From contig JADHUQ010000050.1 of NCBI GenBank assembly GCA_016784425.1, positions 1 to 13,726 on the forward strand: DNA of 13,726 nucleotides. Reading direction: 5' to 3'. Each line of letters starts with the position of its first letter. The stretch's first letter is position 1. A program made the position numbers and the translations under genes. The DNA comes from Candidatus Delongbacteria bacterium. GTDB lineage: Bacteria > CAIWAD01 > BS150m-G50. Of the stretch, positions 1-7,213 are shown one piece after another. Under the pieces are notes generated by a model, which saw only the letters and a program-made list of their open reading frames with translations, ran no database searches and was not told the origin of the DNA.

Positions 1-134
1 CTATAAACGGACTTTTCAGGTAAGCTTCACTGGATAGGATGTAAAACAGCCCGAAGCTGCGTATCGATTCCTCACTTCAATCAGCAGAACCTGCAGGACA
101 GGAAAAGCTGAAAATGCTGCCACTTTTTAGATAC

Positions 135-165
135 AAAAAAACCCCGACTTGCATCGGGGCTTTTT
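135..165 (-). terminator. Intrinsic terminator of the large secreted-protein gene
   Basis: A 6-bp perfect stem (142-147 CCCCGA with 154-159 TCGGGG, 6-nt loop) has an A-run on its left and C plus five T on its right. Read on the minus strand it is a G+C stem followed by seven U, a canonical Rho-independent terminator 27 nt past the stop codon at 193. The A-run on one side and T-run on the other mean it could also stop transcription arriving from the left. No reading frame of useful length is seen in 1-134. Confidence 0.85.
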
Positions 166-192
166 GTAAATATCAGATTCAGTCAACTGCGG

Positions 193-2391
193 TTACTTAA
201 CGAGTAACATCCGGTTGGTCTGACTGAAGTCACCGGTATTCAAACGATAGAAGTAGATACCACTGGGCAGGTTGCTGCCGTCGAACTGCTGAGTATGCAG
301 ACCGGCGGTCTGAACATCGTTGACCAGAGTGGCTACCATCTCACCGGAAACATTGAAAACGACCAGTTCGACCTGCTGTGGTGCAGCCAGCTCGTAACTG
401 ATGGTGGTCACCGGGTTGAACGGATTGGGATGGTTGGCCTGCAATGTTACCGCATGGGGAGTGTCAAGTTCGGTGACATCCTCGCCCAGGATCAGGCACC
501 AGGAGTTATCAAAGGCATAGACAGTCCAGCCACCACCGGAGGTGCTGAGTGCGGACCAGTCGTCGTAACCTGAACCGGTACTCATCCAGAGGAACCAGCA
601 TTCACCGGAAGTCTGAACACTGAACCAGCCACTCTCCAGATCACAGGGGGTTGGCAGATCAAGGGTGAACTCATATAACGGGTAACCGGCATAAGAGTCA
701 CCGGTGGCTTCCGGTGAGGCGTCGATTACATAATTGCAGACTTCAGCACCCGGCATACCGCCGTCCTCATAGAAAGTGACAGCGAAGCTCATCGGATCTT
801 CGAAGCAGGTGCTCCAACCAGCATTATAGACCAGGCTCAAACCGGCAATCACGAATCCGGTGATGTTGCCCGCGTCACCGAACCGGTCTGCGCGCAGGTA
901 ATCGGCATCGACACCGTTGTTATGGCTGGTACCGGCGCTCCAGCCGTCATCCGGTGTATGCGGCGGGTACTGGCAGTTACCATATTCAGGTGGGGTCTCT
1001 CCATAGATTTCCAGCTGGTAATCGCCTGAACTGGAGGAGTAGCCGTCGACAGCGAGTACATACTCACCGGGTGACAGCGTAACCATCATCTCTGATTGTA
1101 AACCACAGAAGTCATCATTGGAAGCCAGTTCTGTAGCACAGTCGCCGTCCAGTAGATACAGATAGGAATCGTAATTTGTGCCACCGCCGCAGAGGGTGAA
1201 GACATAAGGACCATCTTCATAGACATTAAACAGATGCCATTCATCAGGAGCAGCATTGCCGTAGGTGTTGGTGTTGTCGGTGGTGGTACCAAAGAACTCG
1301 TAGGGCAGTGAATCCACGACCAGCGGCTCTATGCAGGCATCGCCACCACTTGGTTCGAAGCTCTCCACGTCAACTGTAATGGTGAAATCGGTAGCACCCT
1401 CGATGTAGCAGGGGAAATAGATAGTAGTCGGACCAGCAACACCAGACCAGGAGAGGATCAGGTTCTCGTTGGCGCAGTCCCAGCCATAGGTACCAGGTAC
1501 GTAATCATCACAGAGGCAGTCATCCATGTAGATGATACCATAGTTGGAGATATAAGGGGTGTCAGGGGATTCACACCAGTCGATGGTAACGGTCTGCATG
1601 TCGTAGGGCAGTTCGATGGTGTACCAGACAGCATACCAGTTAAGGAGACCGGCGCAGTCAATCGTGGACCCTTCCACTGTACCGCTGACAGTGACCGGAT
1701 AGGGACCGGTGATCTCTTCAGCATCCTCGCAGGTATCGTTGGGCGGGGGATCGACATAGACATCTTCAGTGATATCAAGAGTATAGTTGCCCGCATCACC
1801 AGAGTATCCATCAATCACGATGTAATAGGTGTTGCCGCCGGTAACACCCAGATCCATCAGCTCACTGACATACCCGGGGCAGGTATCGTCGTTGCAGGCG
1901 TAAGGGGAACCAGGTGTGACATCGTTCTCATAGATATACAACTTGGTGTCATAGTCAGAGCCGGTACAGAGGGTGATGTCGAGTGCGACATTTTCGCCAG
2001 GTGTGAAACTGTACACTACATCAGGTGAATCGGAGCCGGTGTAGGGACACACTTCGTCATAATCATCAGTGTAACCGACTGTGGTTCCGGTGTCGCTGTA
2101 AGGAAGCTCATCGATTACCGTAGCTTCACCAACGGTATCGCCACCCTGACGGGCAGCCGGTTCAGTAAAGATCGGCAAGCCGTAATGCTCCCGCACCAGG
2201 CGGTAAAGGTGCTCGGGGATATCACTGCCAGTTGCTTTGAGGTCGTTGATCTGTTGCTCTGCCCAGAACACGGTGGTGATCTGGGGGGCGTCAGCAGTCT
2301 TCTCTGCTGCAGGGGTCAAACGGTCCTGGTTGCTCGCCCAGGCAGTCGCAGCGATCAAAAAAGTGAATAAAAGCGTGGAGAATTTCTTCAT
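193..2391 (-). CDS. Large acidic cysteine-rich secreted protein with PPC-like repeats and T9SS sorting domain
   Basis: 732 residues. The start is ATG at 2391, with GGAAGGA about 7 nt upstream. Residues 1-19 form a signal peptide (KK, hydrophobic core, AWA-S cleavage). Three beta-rich modules follow at about 90-208, 217-341 and 351-463. They resemble bacterial pre-peptidase C-terminal (PPC) domains, with a D-T/S-x-L-Y-I/L-Y strand, a C-x-N-D-D turn and a final G-x-Y-x-L-x-I strand. A separate beta-rich region at about 470-636 is not recognised. Residues 653-732 are a type A T9SS sorting domain (NPFNPVTTI, then GIYFYRL, terminal K), so the protein is probably exported by T9SS and released or anchored at the surface. 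There are 21 cysteines outside the signal peptide, consistent with disulfides formed outside the cytoplasm. From residue 82 to 715 only K150, R500 and R503 are basic Lys/Arg. No catalytic motif is seen, so an adhesive or structural role is a guess. The coding assignment is firm and the function is unknown. Confidence 0.93.
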   Translation of the reverse strand: MKKFSTLLFTFLIAATAWASNQDRLTPAAEKTADAPQITTVFWAEQQINDLKATGSDIPEHLYRLVREHYGLPIFTEPAARQGGDTVGEATVIDELPYSDTGTTVGYTDDYDEVCPYTGSDSPDVVYSFTPGENVALDITLCTGSDYDTKLYIYENDVTPGSPYACNDDTCPGYVSELMDLGVTGGNTYYIVIDGYSGDAGNYTLDITEDVYVDPPPNDTCEDAEEITGPYPVTVSGTVEGSTIDCAGLLNWYAVWYTIELPYDMQTVTIDWCESPDTPYISNYGIIYMDDCLCDDYVPGTYGWDCANENLILSWSGVAGPTTIYFPCYIEGATDFTITVDVESFEPSGGDACIEPLVVDSLPYEFFGTTTDNTNTYGNAAPDEWHLFNVYEDGPYVFTLCGGGTNYDSYLYLLDGDCATELASNDDFCGLQSEMMVTLSPGEYVLAVDGYSSSSGDYQLEIYGETPPEYGNCQYPPHTPDDGWSAGTSHNNGVDADYLRADRFGDAGNITGFVIAGLSLVYNAGWSTCFEDPMSFAVTFYEDGGMPGAEVCNYVIDASPEATGDSYAGYPLYEFTLDLPTPCDLESGWFSVQTSGECWFLWMSTGSGYDDWSALSTSGGGWTVYAFDNSWCLILGEDVTELDTPHAVTLQANHPNPFNPVTTISYELAAPQQVELVVFNVSGEMVATLVNDVQTAGLHTQQFDGSNLPSGIYFYRLNTGDFSQTNRMLLVK

Positions 2392-2435
2392 AGCTCAATC
2401 CTTCCGTTGCAAATTAGGTGTGGGTGAATATCTCT

Positions 2436-2460
2436 GTTGCACAACGCATGATTGCGCAAC
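2436..2460 (-). repeat. Inverted repeat in the 5' leader of the large secreted protein
   Basis: Nine-base arms (2436-2444 and 2452-2460) around a 7-nt loop pair throughout on the minus strand, apart from one G-U wobble. The hairpin ends about 45 nt before the start codon at 2391. It leaves the ribosome-binding site free, so it may be an mRNA-stability or regulatory structure. It could also be a dyad bound by a protein. No U-run follows, so it is not a terminator. Confidence 0.45.
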
Positions 2461-2588
2461 CGTACAGCAATAGACTTGCCAAGTTTCAGCCAGAGTGGAA
2501 TTGTTTAATCCAGTTGTCGGTGGAATGTAAACCGCCGTCATACTGTGATCTCTCCAAGGGGGGTAATGCTCAGTCCGTTCCTTCTCAA

Positions 2589-2620
2589 GAAAGATATAAC
2601 TAATGGTCTTTAAGTTACAA
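2589..2620 (-). promoter_or_regulatory. Candidate promoter of the large secreted-protein gene
   Basis: On the minus strand TTGTAA (2620-2615) and TATATC (2598-2593) are 16 nt apart, a weak sigma70-like pair. The same site also contains TATCTTTC (2596-2589), one mismatch from the Bacteroidetes -7 element TAnnTTTG. The 10-mer TTATATCTTT at 2599-2590 occurs again upstream of the other complete T9SS cargo gene at 11726. The repetition raises confidence that this is a real element, but no transcription data are available. Confidence 0.4.
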
Positions 2621-2846
2621 AGGATTTATTTGTAAACCCCGGTTTCCTCACCTGGTATAGCTTTGACCGCTATCTGTCGGGTCATCCTGCCGTAATACAC
2701 CCGGTTCGTCAGGTATCCGGCGATAGATTCTGACATATCAACTTGTGCTCAGAGCGGTGGACCCGGTAAAGAAGAAGCGAGAATTGGATAATTCCATTAT
2801 AGTGAGCCGGATTTCAGCAAACTGCTTCAGATTGAAACCGCAGTCT

Positions 2847-2872
2847 GCTGTTTTAAAGGGCATTAAAACTGC
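2847..2872 (-). repeat. A+T-rich hairpin downstream of rfbB
   Basis: GTTTTAA (2850-2856) pairs with TTAAAAC (2863-2869) around a 6-nt loop. The stem extends by GC/GC after a T/T mismatch. It lies about 38 nt past the rfbB stop codon. No U-run follows on the minus strand, so it is at best a weak or processed transcript end, not a classical terminator. Confidence 0.35.
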
Positions 2873-2909
2873 TGTGTCTTTAAGATTGTAGTGGTTGCAG
2901 ATTCGGAGA

Positions 2910-3923
2910 TTATACCTTGCCATACTGGTGTTCATAATAATCACGATAACTGCCGTCCCGCATATGTGCCAGCCAGGCCACCTGCTTCCGGTACCAGGTG
3001 ATTGTAGCACGGATACCTGATGTGAAATCCTGCCTTGGACGCCAGCCCAACTCCTCCTGCAACCGGGTGGAGTCGATAGCGTAACGTTGATCATGACCGG
3101 GGCGATCCTTGACAAACCTGATCAGTGATTCCGGTTTATCCAGTTCGTGCAGGATCAACCTGACGATGTCGATATTGCGCCACTCGTTGTCACCCCCGAC
3201 ATTGTAGATTCGTCCCGGTTCCCCCTGCTCCAGAACCTGCAGGATTGCCCGGCAATGATCCTCGACCTGCAACCAGTCCCGTACATTTTCACCCTGACCG
3301 TAAACCGGCAGCGGCTTATCTTCCAGTGCGTTGGCAATCATCAGGGGAATGAGTTTCTCCGGGAACTGCCAGGGACCGTAGTTGTTGGAGCAACGGGTCA
3401 CCAGCACCGGTTGCTGAAATGTCTTGTAGGCGGCGCGACAGAGCAGATCGGCCGCCGCTTTACTGGCGGCATAGGGGGAGTTTGGAGCCAGCGGTGTCTC
3501 CTCGGTAAACCGGCCGGTAGCACCCAGGGAGCCATAGACCTCGTCGGTAGAGACCTGCTGAAAACGCTCCACACCGTAACGGCGGGAGAGATCGAGCACC
3601 AACTGGGTGCCCAGTACATTTGTCCGGACAAAAACACCGGGATCTGCGATGGAACGATCGACATGGGATTCGGCGGCAAAATTGACCACAGCCCAGAGGG
3701 GACCGAGGTTGAAAACCGCTTCCATGGAGACCGGATCGGAGATGTCGGCTTTGATAAAACTGTAACGGGGGTCGTCGGTAATATCAGCCAGATTTTCGAG
3801 GTTGCCGGCATAAGTGAGACTGTCGGCATTGAGGATGTCATACCCTGTTGTTTCTGCAAGCAACATCCTGATAAAGTTGCTGCCGATAAAACCGGCGCCA
3901 CCGGTGACGAGGATTGTTTTCAT
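2910..3923 (-). CDS. rfbB: dTDP-glucose 4,6-dehydratase
   Basis: 337 residues, close to the usual RmlB length. It converts dTDP-glucose to dTDP-4-keto-6-deoxyglucose in the cytoplasm, the second step towards dTDP-L-rhamnose and other deoxysugars for surface polysaccharide. It is an extended short-chain dehydrogenase. The NAD-binding Rossmann loop is GGAGFIG at 8-14, NFAAESHVDRS lies at 81-91, the catalytic Thr-Asp-Glu is in STDEVYG (T126, D127, E128), and the YxxxK pair is Y151/K155 in YAASK. NNYGPWQFPEKLIP and RDWLQVEDH, typical of RmlB, follow. The start is ATG at 3923 with AGAGG 5 nt upstream. All key residues are intact. rmlA, rmlC and rmlD are not in the window, so the end product cannot be told. 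The gene follows the membrane-protein set after 162 nt and may be read from its own promoter. A related nucleotide-sugar dehydratase is possible but less likely. Confidence 0.95.
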   Translation of the reverse strand: MKTILVTGGAGFIGSNFIRMLLAETTGYDILNADSLTYAGNLENLADITDDPRYSFIKADISDPVSMEAVFNLGPLWAVVNFAAESHVDRSIADPGVFVRTNVLGTQLVLDLSRRYGVERFQQVSTDEVYGSLGATGRFTEETPLAPNSPYAASKAAADLLCRAAYKTFQQPVLVTRCSNNYGPWQFPEKLIPLMIANALEDKPLPVYGQGENVRDWLQVEDHCRAILQVLEQGEPGRIYNVGGDNEWRNIDIVRLILHELDKPESLIRFVKDRPGHDQRYAIDSTRLQEELGWRPRQDFTSGIRATITWYRKQVAWLAHMRDGSYRDYYEHQYGKV

Positions 3924-3961
3924 AACGCCTCTACGAATCTTCAGCTGCTGTGAAGTTGTAA

Positions 3962-3975
3962 CTGGTGATCACCAG
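3962..3975. promoter_or_regulatory. 14-bp perfect palindrome upstream of rfbB
   Basis: CTGGTGATCACCAG is perfectly self-complementary and lies 39 bp before the rfbB start codon. On the minus strand a TTGGCA hexamer (3984-3979) lies just upstream and an A-rich TACAAC (3959-3954) just downstream. The palindrome would therefore sit within the spacer of a possible, rather weak promoter. Perfect dyads of this size in such a position are typical of operators for dimeric regulators, but no regulator is identifiable here. Confidence 0.4.
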
Positions 3976-4085
3976 CAGTTGCCAACAGATGAGTGGACTG
4001 CGTGGGCTCCTCAATTCTGTTGCTGTGCTGTCAGTGTCCTGTCAGCATCCGGGCTTTAATCCATCCTGCGATAGCAGTTACAGCA

Positions 4086-4802
4086 TTATTCTTCCGCAAC
4101 CGGTTCACGGGTCATGATAGTATGAACCACCAGAACTGCGATTATGATCAGCAGCACGATAGTCGAGATGACCGGAAACTCCAACAGATCCTGGAAGCGT
4201 CCGATCGCCAGTGAGATACGACCCATAACGGTATAACCGAAGGAAGCGCCAAAGCTGATCATCAGGAACCAGATACCGATCTTGGTAACCACACCCAGAG
4301 CGCCGGTCTGTTTTTTGGAGAAGAAGAAATAGAGAATTCCCGCCAGAACACCGAACACGATCAGCCAGTTGGAGAGGGTGGCAACCGGATCACCGGCAAC
4401 CCAGAGCGGTTGAATAGTGGCCCGTATCTGGGTGATCAGGTCACTTTGCCCGTAGGCGATGATCTGGATACCGGCGAAAGCACCCACCACATAGGCCAGC
4501 GGCCAGCGGCTGATCCAGTGCAGCTTGCGGGAGAGCTTGAACAACATCATGACGCCCAGTACACCGAAAATCAGGTAGTAGGCGCGTCCGTTCATGACCG
4601 GTGTCACCAGGTTGGGAACAATCACATTGTTGTAGACGATCACGACACCATAACCGGCGGAGACACCGACGAACAGGTGCTCGGCAAATTTATAGAACGG
4701 ATTGTCCTTGTAGAGAAAGCTGAAGATCAACAGGGTCAGGATCGCCATGATCCAACCGGATATCTGGATTATGGTGGGGCTTTGCAGAAAGGTGAAGTCC
4801 AT
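4086..4802 (-). CDS. Uncharacterised seven-TM membrane protein, last gene of the membrane operon
   Basis: 238 residues with no family I can name. The start is ATG at 4802 with GAGG 6 nt upstream, only 3 nt after the stop of the preceding gene. Hydrophobic segments lie at about 14-31, 42-60, 74-90, 99-116, 144-160, 171-191 and 210-228. Basic clusters after TM1 (YKDNPFYK), TM3 (KLSRKLHWISR) and TM5 (SKKQTG) place these loops inside, giving an N-out, C-in topology. The loop between TM4 and TM5 (about 117-143) is the longest outside loop. No transporter signature, charged pore pattern or catalytic motif stands out. The spacing implies translation coupled to the upstream gene and a shared complex. 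The gene is real on length, ribosome site and membrane profile, but its role is unknown. Confidence 0.85.
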   Translation of the reverse strand: MDFTFLQSPTIIQISGWIMAILTLLIFSFLYKDNPFYKFAEHLFVGVSAGYGVVIVYNNVIVPNLVTPVMNGRAYYLIFGVLGVMMLFKLSRKLHWISRWPLAYVVGAFAGIQIIAYGQSDLITQIRATIQPLWVAGDPVATLSNWLIVFGVLAGILYFFFSKKQTGALGVVTKIGIWFLMISFGASFGYTVMGRISLAIGRFQDLLEFPVISTIVLLIIIAVLVVHTIMTREPVAEE

Positions 4803-4805
4803 CGA

Positions 4806-5657
4806 TTACCTCTTTTCCCTGGTTGCGAAGAAGGCGATGTTGCCGAGAATGATGAAGATGATAATCACCAGGTGGCCGAAACTCTGGGCGTTCATGCCGA
4901 TAGTGGCCTGGCCGATGTAATCGGTGCCGTCGTAAACCAGTTTCTCAAAATCGGCGCTGCCCTTCATACCGCCCGCCAGACCAAACAGCTGGTTGGCCTG
5001 CAGGTAAGGGATGCAGTCAGGTGCCATCACTGCAGTACAGGCGGCGGCCAGGCGTAGATCATAGCGCCCCTGAACCGTCTGGACCCACTCCTTGGTACCG
5101 GCGGACCCGGCCGAAATCTCCACAAACAGATCGAACGAATTCAGATTCTCTATCCCATCCATGACAGGGATTTCATCGATCGGGGTACCGGTGTAATCCA
5201 ATGGAAAGGTACCCCGCATATCCGATCCCATCGACAGCATCACAAACTGGGCTCCCTGTTTGTAACCCAGGTTGACATAATCGATATGGTTCAGCGGAGC
5301 CGCTCTTCCATCCAGGGCCAGCATAGCGGTGACTTCAAGCAGGGCGCTTTCCACCAGGGGTGGTGCTCCCGGCCAGAGACAGGTGATCACCGGGCTTAAC
5401 TCATGCGTGAAAAGGTAGTAGAAAAGGGCCACGGCAAACGGCTGCAACTCCGGTTTGGAACCGGGATCATAGTCACAGCTGACCAGGACCCTGGTGCCAG
5501 GTTCCAGTGTTTCCAGCTCATTGTAAATAGCTTCCACCGCTTTATCCGGTGTAAAGGGGAGGGTGATATTCAGCAGCAGCGGTATGATGATAGCCAGCGC
5601 CATCAGCAGAAAAACCCAGCGGCGATCCAGGATGAGGAATTTGTCCAGCAGATTCAT
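4806..5657 (-). CDS. Uncharacterised bitopic membrane protein with a large extracytoplasmic domain
   Basis: 283 residues from ATG at 5657. That ATG overlaps the previous stop codon by one base (TGATG) and has GGAGGTGA 6 nt before it, the strongest ribosome site in the window. A GTG one codon earlier (5660) is a less likely start. A basic N-terminus (DRRW) precedes TM1 at about 14-34, about 220 residues of mixed alpha/beta sequence follow, then TM2 at about 259-277 and a basic tail (TREKR). The charge pattern places the large domain outside the cytoplasm and both ends inside. The domain begins with VLVSCDYDPGS, which looks like a beta-strand and phosphate-loop-like turn but matches no motif I recognise. 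It ends with YLQANQLFGLAGGMKGSAD. The layout (TM, alpha/beta domain, TM) echoes the DUF6754-like protein of the same operon. Function is unknown. Confidence 0.85.
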   Translation of the reverse strand: MNLLDKFLILDRRWVFLLMALAIIIPLLLNITLPFTPDKAVEAIYNELETLEPGTRVLVSCDYDPGSKPELQPFAVALFYYLFTHELSPVITCLWPGAPPLVESALLEVTAMLALDGRAAPLNHIDYVNLGYKQGAQFVMLSMGSDMRGTFPLDYTGTPIDEIPVMDGIENLNSFDLFVEISAGSAGTKEWVQTVQGRYDLRLAAACTAVMAPDCIPYLQANQLFGLAGGMKGSADFEKLVYDGTDYIGQATIGMNAQSFGHLVIIIFIILGNIAFFATREKR

Positions 5658-6280
5658 CACTCACCTCCCAGGTAGGAGCGTTCCATCCCGATGATGACCC
5701 GCAGTCCGGTGGAGATAGCCCCGAGGGCGGCTCCAATCAGAATTGCCCGTTTACCAGCCATGTTGGGGTAATCCATGATCCAGTTGGAAATGTCCGGCAG
5801 CCTGCTCCAGATCCACTCCTCACCGATCGGAACCCGGCCCAGCATTACCAGGACAGCTGCCACCAGCAGCAGGGTGGCTTCAACTGAACGGGCGCGAAAA
5901 GCGCGGAACGCGGCGGAGGCGATGTAAAAAGCGAGCAGGCTGAACATGGTGGCCTGCAGCGGTACATAAAAAGTATTGTACATCCACTGAAAGGGGCTGT
6001 CAACATCGATGCCCCAGGTGAAACCGAGCAGGATCATCAGCACAAAACCGACCAGCAGTGTCCATTTGTAGGGACGGTCCTGGTGGTGTTTGATACGGTT
6101 GGCGTTTACCTGCAGGATATTCATCACACCCAGGATATAGGTAAAGGCGGCAATCACCATTCCGCCATTGGTCAGAATCTCGGTGATCTGATCCACATGA
6201 GGAATGTTGTGAAAGAAGAACTCCAGAATCATCCAGGTTCCCAGCAGGAAGGTGATCAGGAGCGGGATTTCCTTTTTCAT
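5657..6280 (-). CDS. Uncharacterised six-TM membrane protein
   Basis: 207 residues. The start is ATG at 6280, preceded by a GGGAGAGAG stretch and 17 nt after the upstream stop. Hydrophobic segments lie at about 6-24, 38-57, 73-91, 106-124, 133-149 and 178-197. Basic loops after TM2 (RIKHHQDRPYK), TM4 (FRAFRARS) and TM6 (MERSY) fall inside, giving an N-in, C-in topology. The last outside segment, about 150-177, is rich in Trp and Pro (EEWIWSRLPD). No known signature is visible. The stop codon overlaps the next start (TGATG), which points to coupled translation with the bitopic protein. Its small size and lack of soluble domains suit a membrane scaffold subunit, but that is inference. Confidence 0.85.
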   Translation of the reverse strand: MKKEIPLLITFLLGTWMILEFFFHNIPHVDQITEILTNGGMVIAAFTYILGVMNILQVNANRIKHHQDRPYKWTLLVGFVLMILLGFTWGIDVDSPFQWMYNTFYVPLQATMFSLLAFYIASAAFRAFRARSVEATLLLVAAVLVMLGRVPIGEEWIWSRLPDISNWIMDYPNMAGKRAILIGAALGAISTGLRVIIGMERSYLGGE

Positions 6281-6297
6281 CTATACTCTCTCCCGGG

Positions 6298-7152
6298 TTA
6301 ATGAATTGTCAGCATGCGTGGAAGCCAGTCGTAGCCGAAAGTAGCCAGAATACTGCCCACGACGATGATGCCGACGATCAGCACCTTGTAATAATCGGTT
6401 GCTTTCAGATTGGAAAGCAGCTTGGCGTCACGCGACAGGTAGGCGGAGGCGGCAAACAGCTCCTCGCCGATGAGGGTATAATCGCAGGCGGCGATAAAGA
6501 ATGGCAGCTGGGTCACCTCGGCGGTACCGGCAACCTGGATGGCCCCGGACTGGAAACCGGTCTCTGAGAGGATCAGCGACTCGGCGAAGAACCGACCCAG
6601 CATGATATTGGCCGCCGGTTTCTCCCGCAGCATGATACCGTTGACACCGGCTGTGTAGGCGAACTGCTCATCGGAGATAAAGGAGATGTTCTCCGGACGG
6701 TGATCCTCAGGCATACCGACATTGTAGAAAGCCTGCCGGACCATTTCCTCCGCCACTGTCATCACGAAGGGGATGCGACAGGGTACGAGGATGGTGGTCT
6801 TGTAACGCGCGACAGTCTCAGCCACCTTACCCAGGATCAGCATGCTGGCGATGGTCTGGATCTCGGTGATGTCCTCAATACCGGGCACATAAAGCACCGG
6901 GCGCCCCATCTCGGTAGCCCGCCCCACCGCTTCTTCGATTGCGTCGATACCCGGTATACGACGGACAAAAATCGATTCCGGGTTTTTCTTGATCCTCTGG
7001 AAGAAGTAGATAAGCAGGGCGGCCATGACGATGACGGCAAGGAAGACATTCAGACGGAGGTAATCGAAGAAGGGTCCGGGTGGGTTGCCATTCGCTGCCT
7101 GCAGCAAAACCGGCAGAAGCAGTATCCCGGACACTCGTAGAACATGTTTCAT
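6298..7152 (-). CDS. DUF6754-like membrane protein with a cytoplasmic domain, first gene of the membrane operon
   Basis: 284 residues from ATG at 7152. An in-frame start at 7215 would add 21 residues but overlaps the -10 of the best promoter here. The ATG at 7152 has CGAGG 5-6 nt before it and opens a signal-like N-terminus (MKHVLRVSGILLLPVLLQAA). A second hydrophobic segment lies at about 34-51, then the basic stretch QRIKKN, which puts the next 200 residues inside. A C-terminal TM lies at about 256-274. The soluble domain is mixed alpha/beta, with IPGIDAIEEAVGRATEMGRP, VLYVPGIEDI, a Gly/Ala-rich GAIQVAGTAEV and a conserved-looking AACDYTLIGEELFAASAYLS. I recall proteins of this pattern being labelled DUF6754, but could not check. 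No function is established for the family to my knowledge. Three further membrane-protein genes follow within 17 nt or less of each other. Confidence 0.8.
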   Translation of the reverse strand: MKHVLRVSGILLLPVLLQAANGNPPGPFFDYLRLNVFLAVIVMAALLIYFFQRIKKNPESIFVRRIPGIDAIEEAVGRATEMGRPVLYVPGIEDITEIQTIASMLILGKVAETVARYKTTILVPCRIPFVMTVAEEMVRQAFYNVGMPEDHRPENISFISDEQFAYTAGVNGIMLREKPAANIMLGRFFAESLILSETGFQSGAIQVAGTAEVTQLPFFIAACDYTLIGEELFAASAYLSRDAKLLSNLKATDYYKVLIVGIIVVGSILATFGYDWLPRMLTIH

Positions 7153-7213
7153 ATAAACCTCGAGCTGCTGAAGAGAGATGAGGATCACGCGGCGGTTCGT
7201 TCCGAATTGCTTC

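Larger units (their letters stand above)
2392..2909. other. Intergenic region: long 5' leader of the large secreted protein and rfbB 3' flank
   Basis: 518 bases without a convincing gene. The right part holds an A+T hairpin just past the rfbB stop. The middle holds a promoter-like pair at 2593-2620 reading on the minus strand. The left part would be a leader of roughly 190 nt for the secreted-protein gene, with an inverted repeat at 2436-2460. Short open frames here lack signal peptides, recognisable motifs and good ribosome sites, and I read them as chance. A 25-nt hairpin and a purine-rich ribosome site are all I can assign in the leader. Confidence 0.6.

Noticed and set aside
3147..3953. 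268-codon open frame on the plus strand
   Set aside because: It is the complement of rfbB, whose catalytic motifs are all intact; the frame itself shows no motif.
4410..5057. 215-codon open frame on the plus strand
   Set aside because: It runs across the boundary of two well-supported minus-strand membrane genes and encodes a Gln/His/Asp-rich sequence typical of an antisense shadow.
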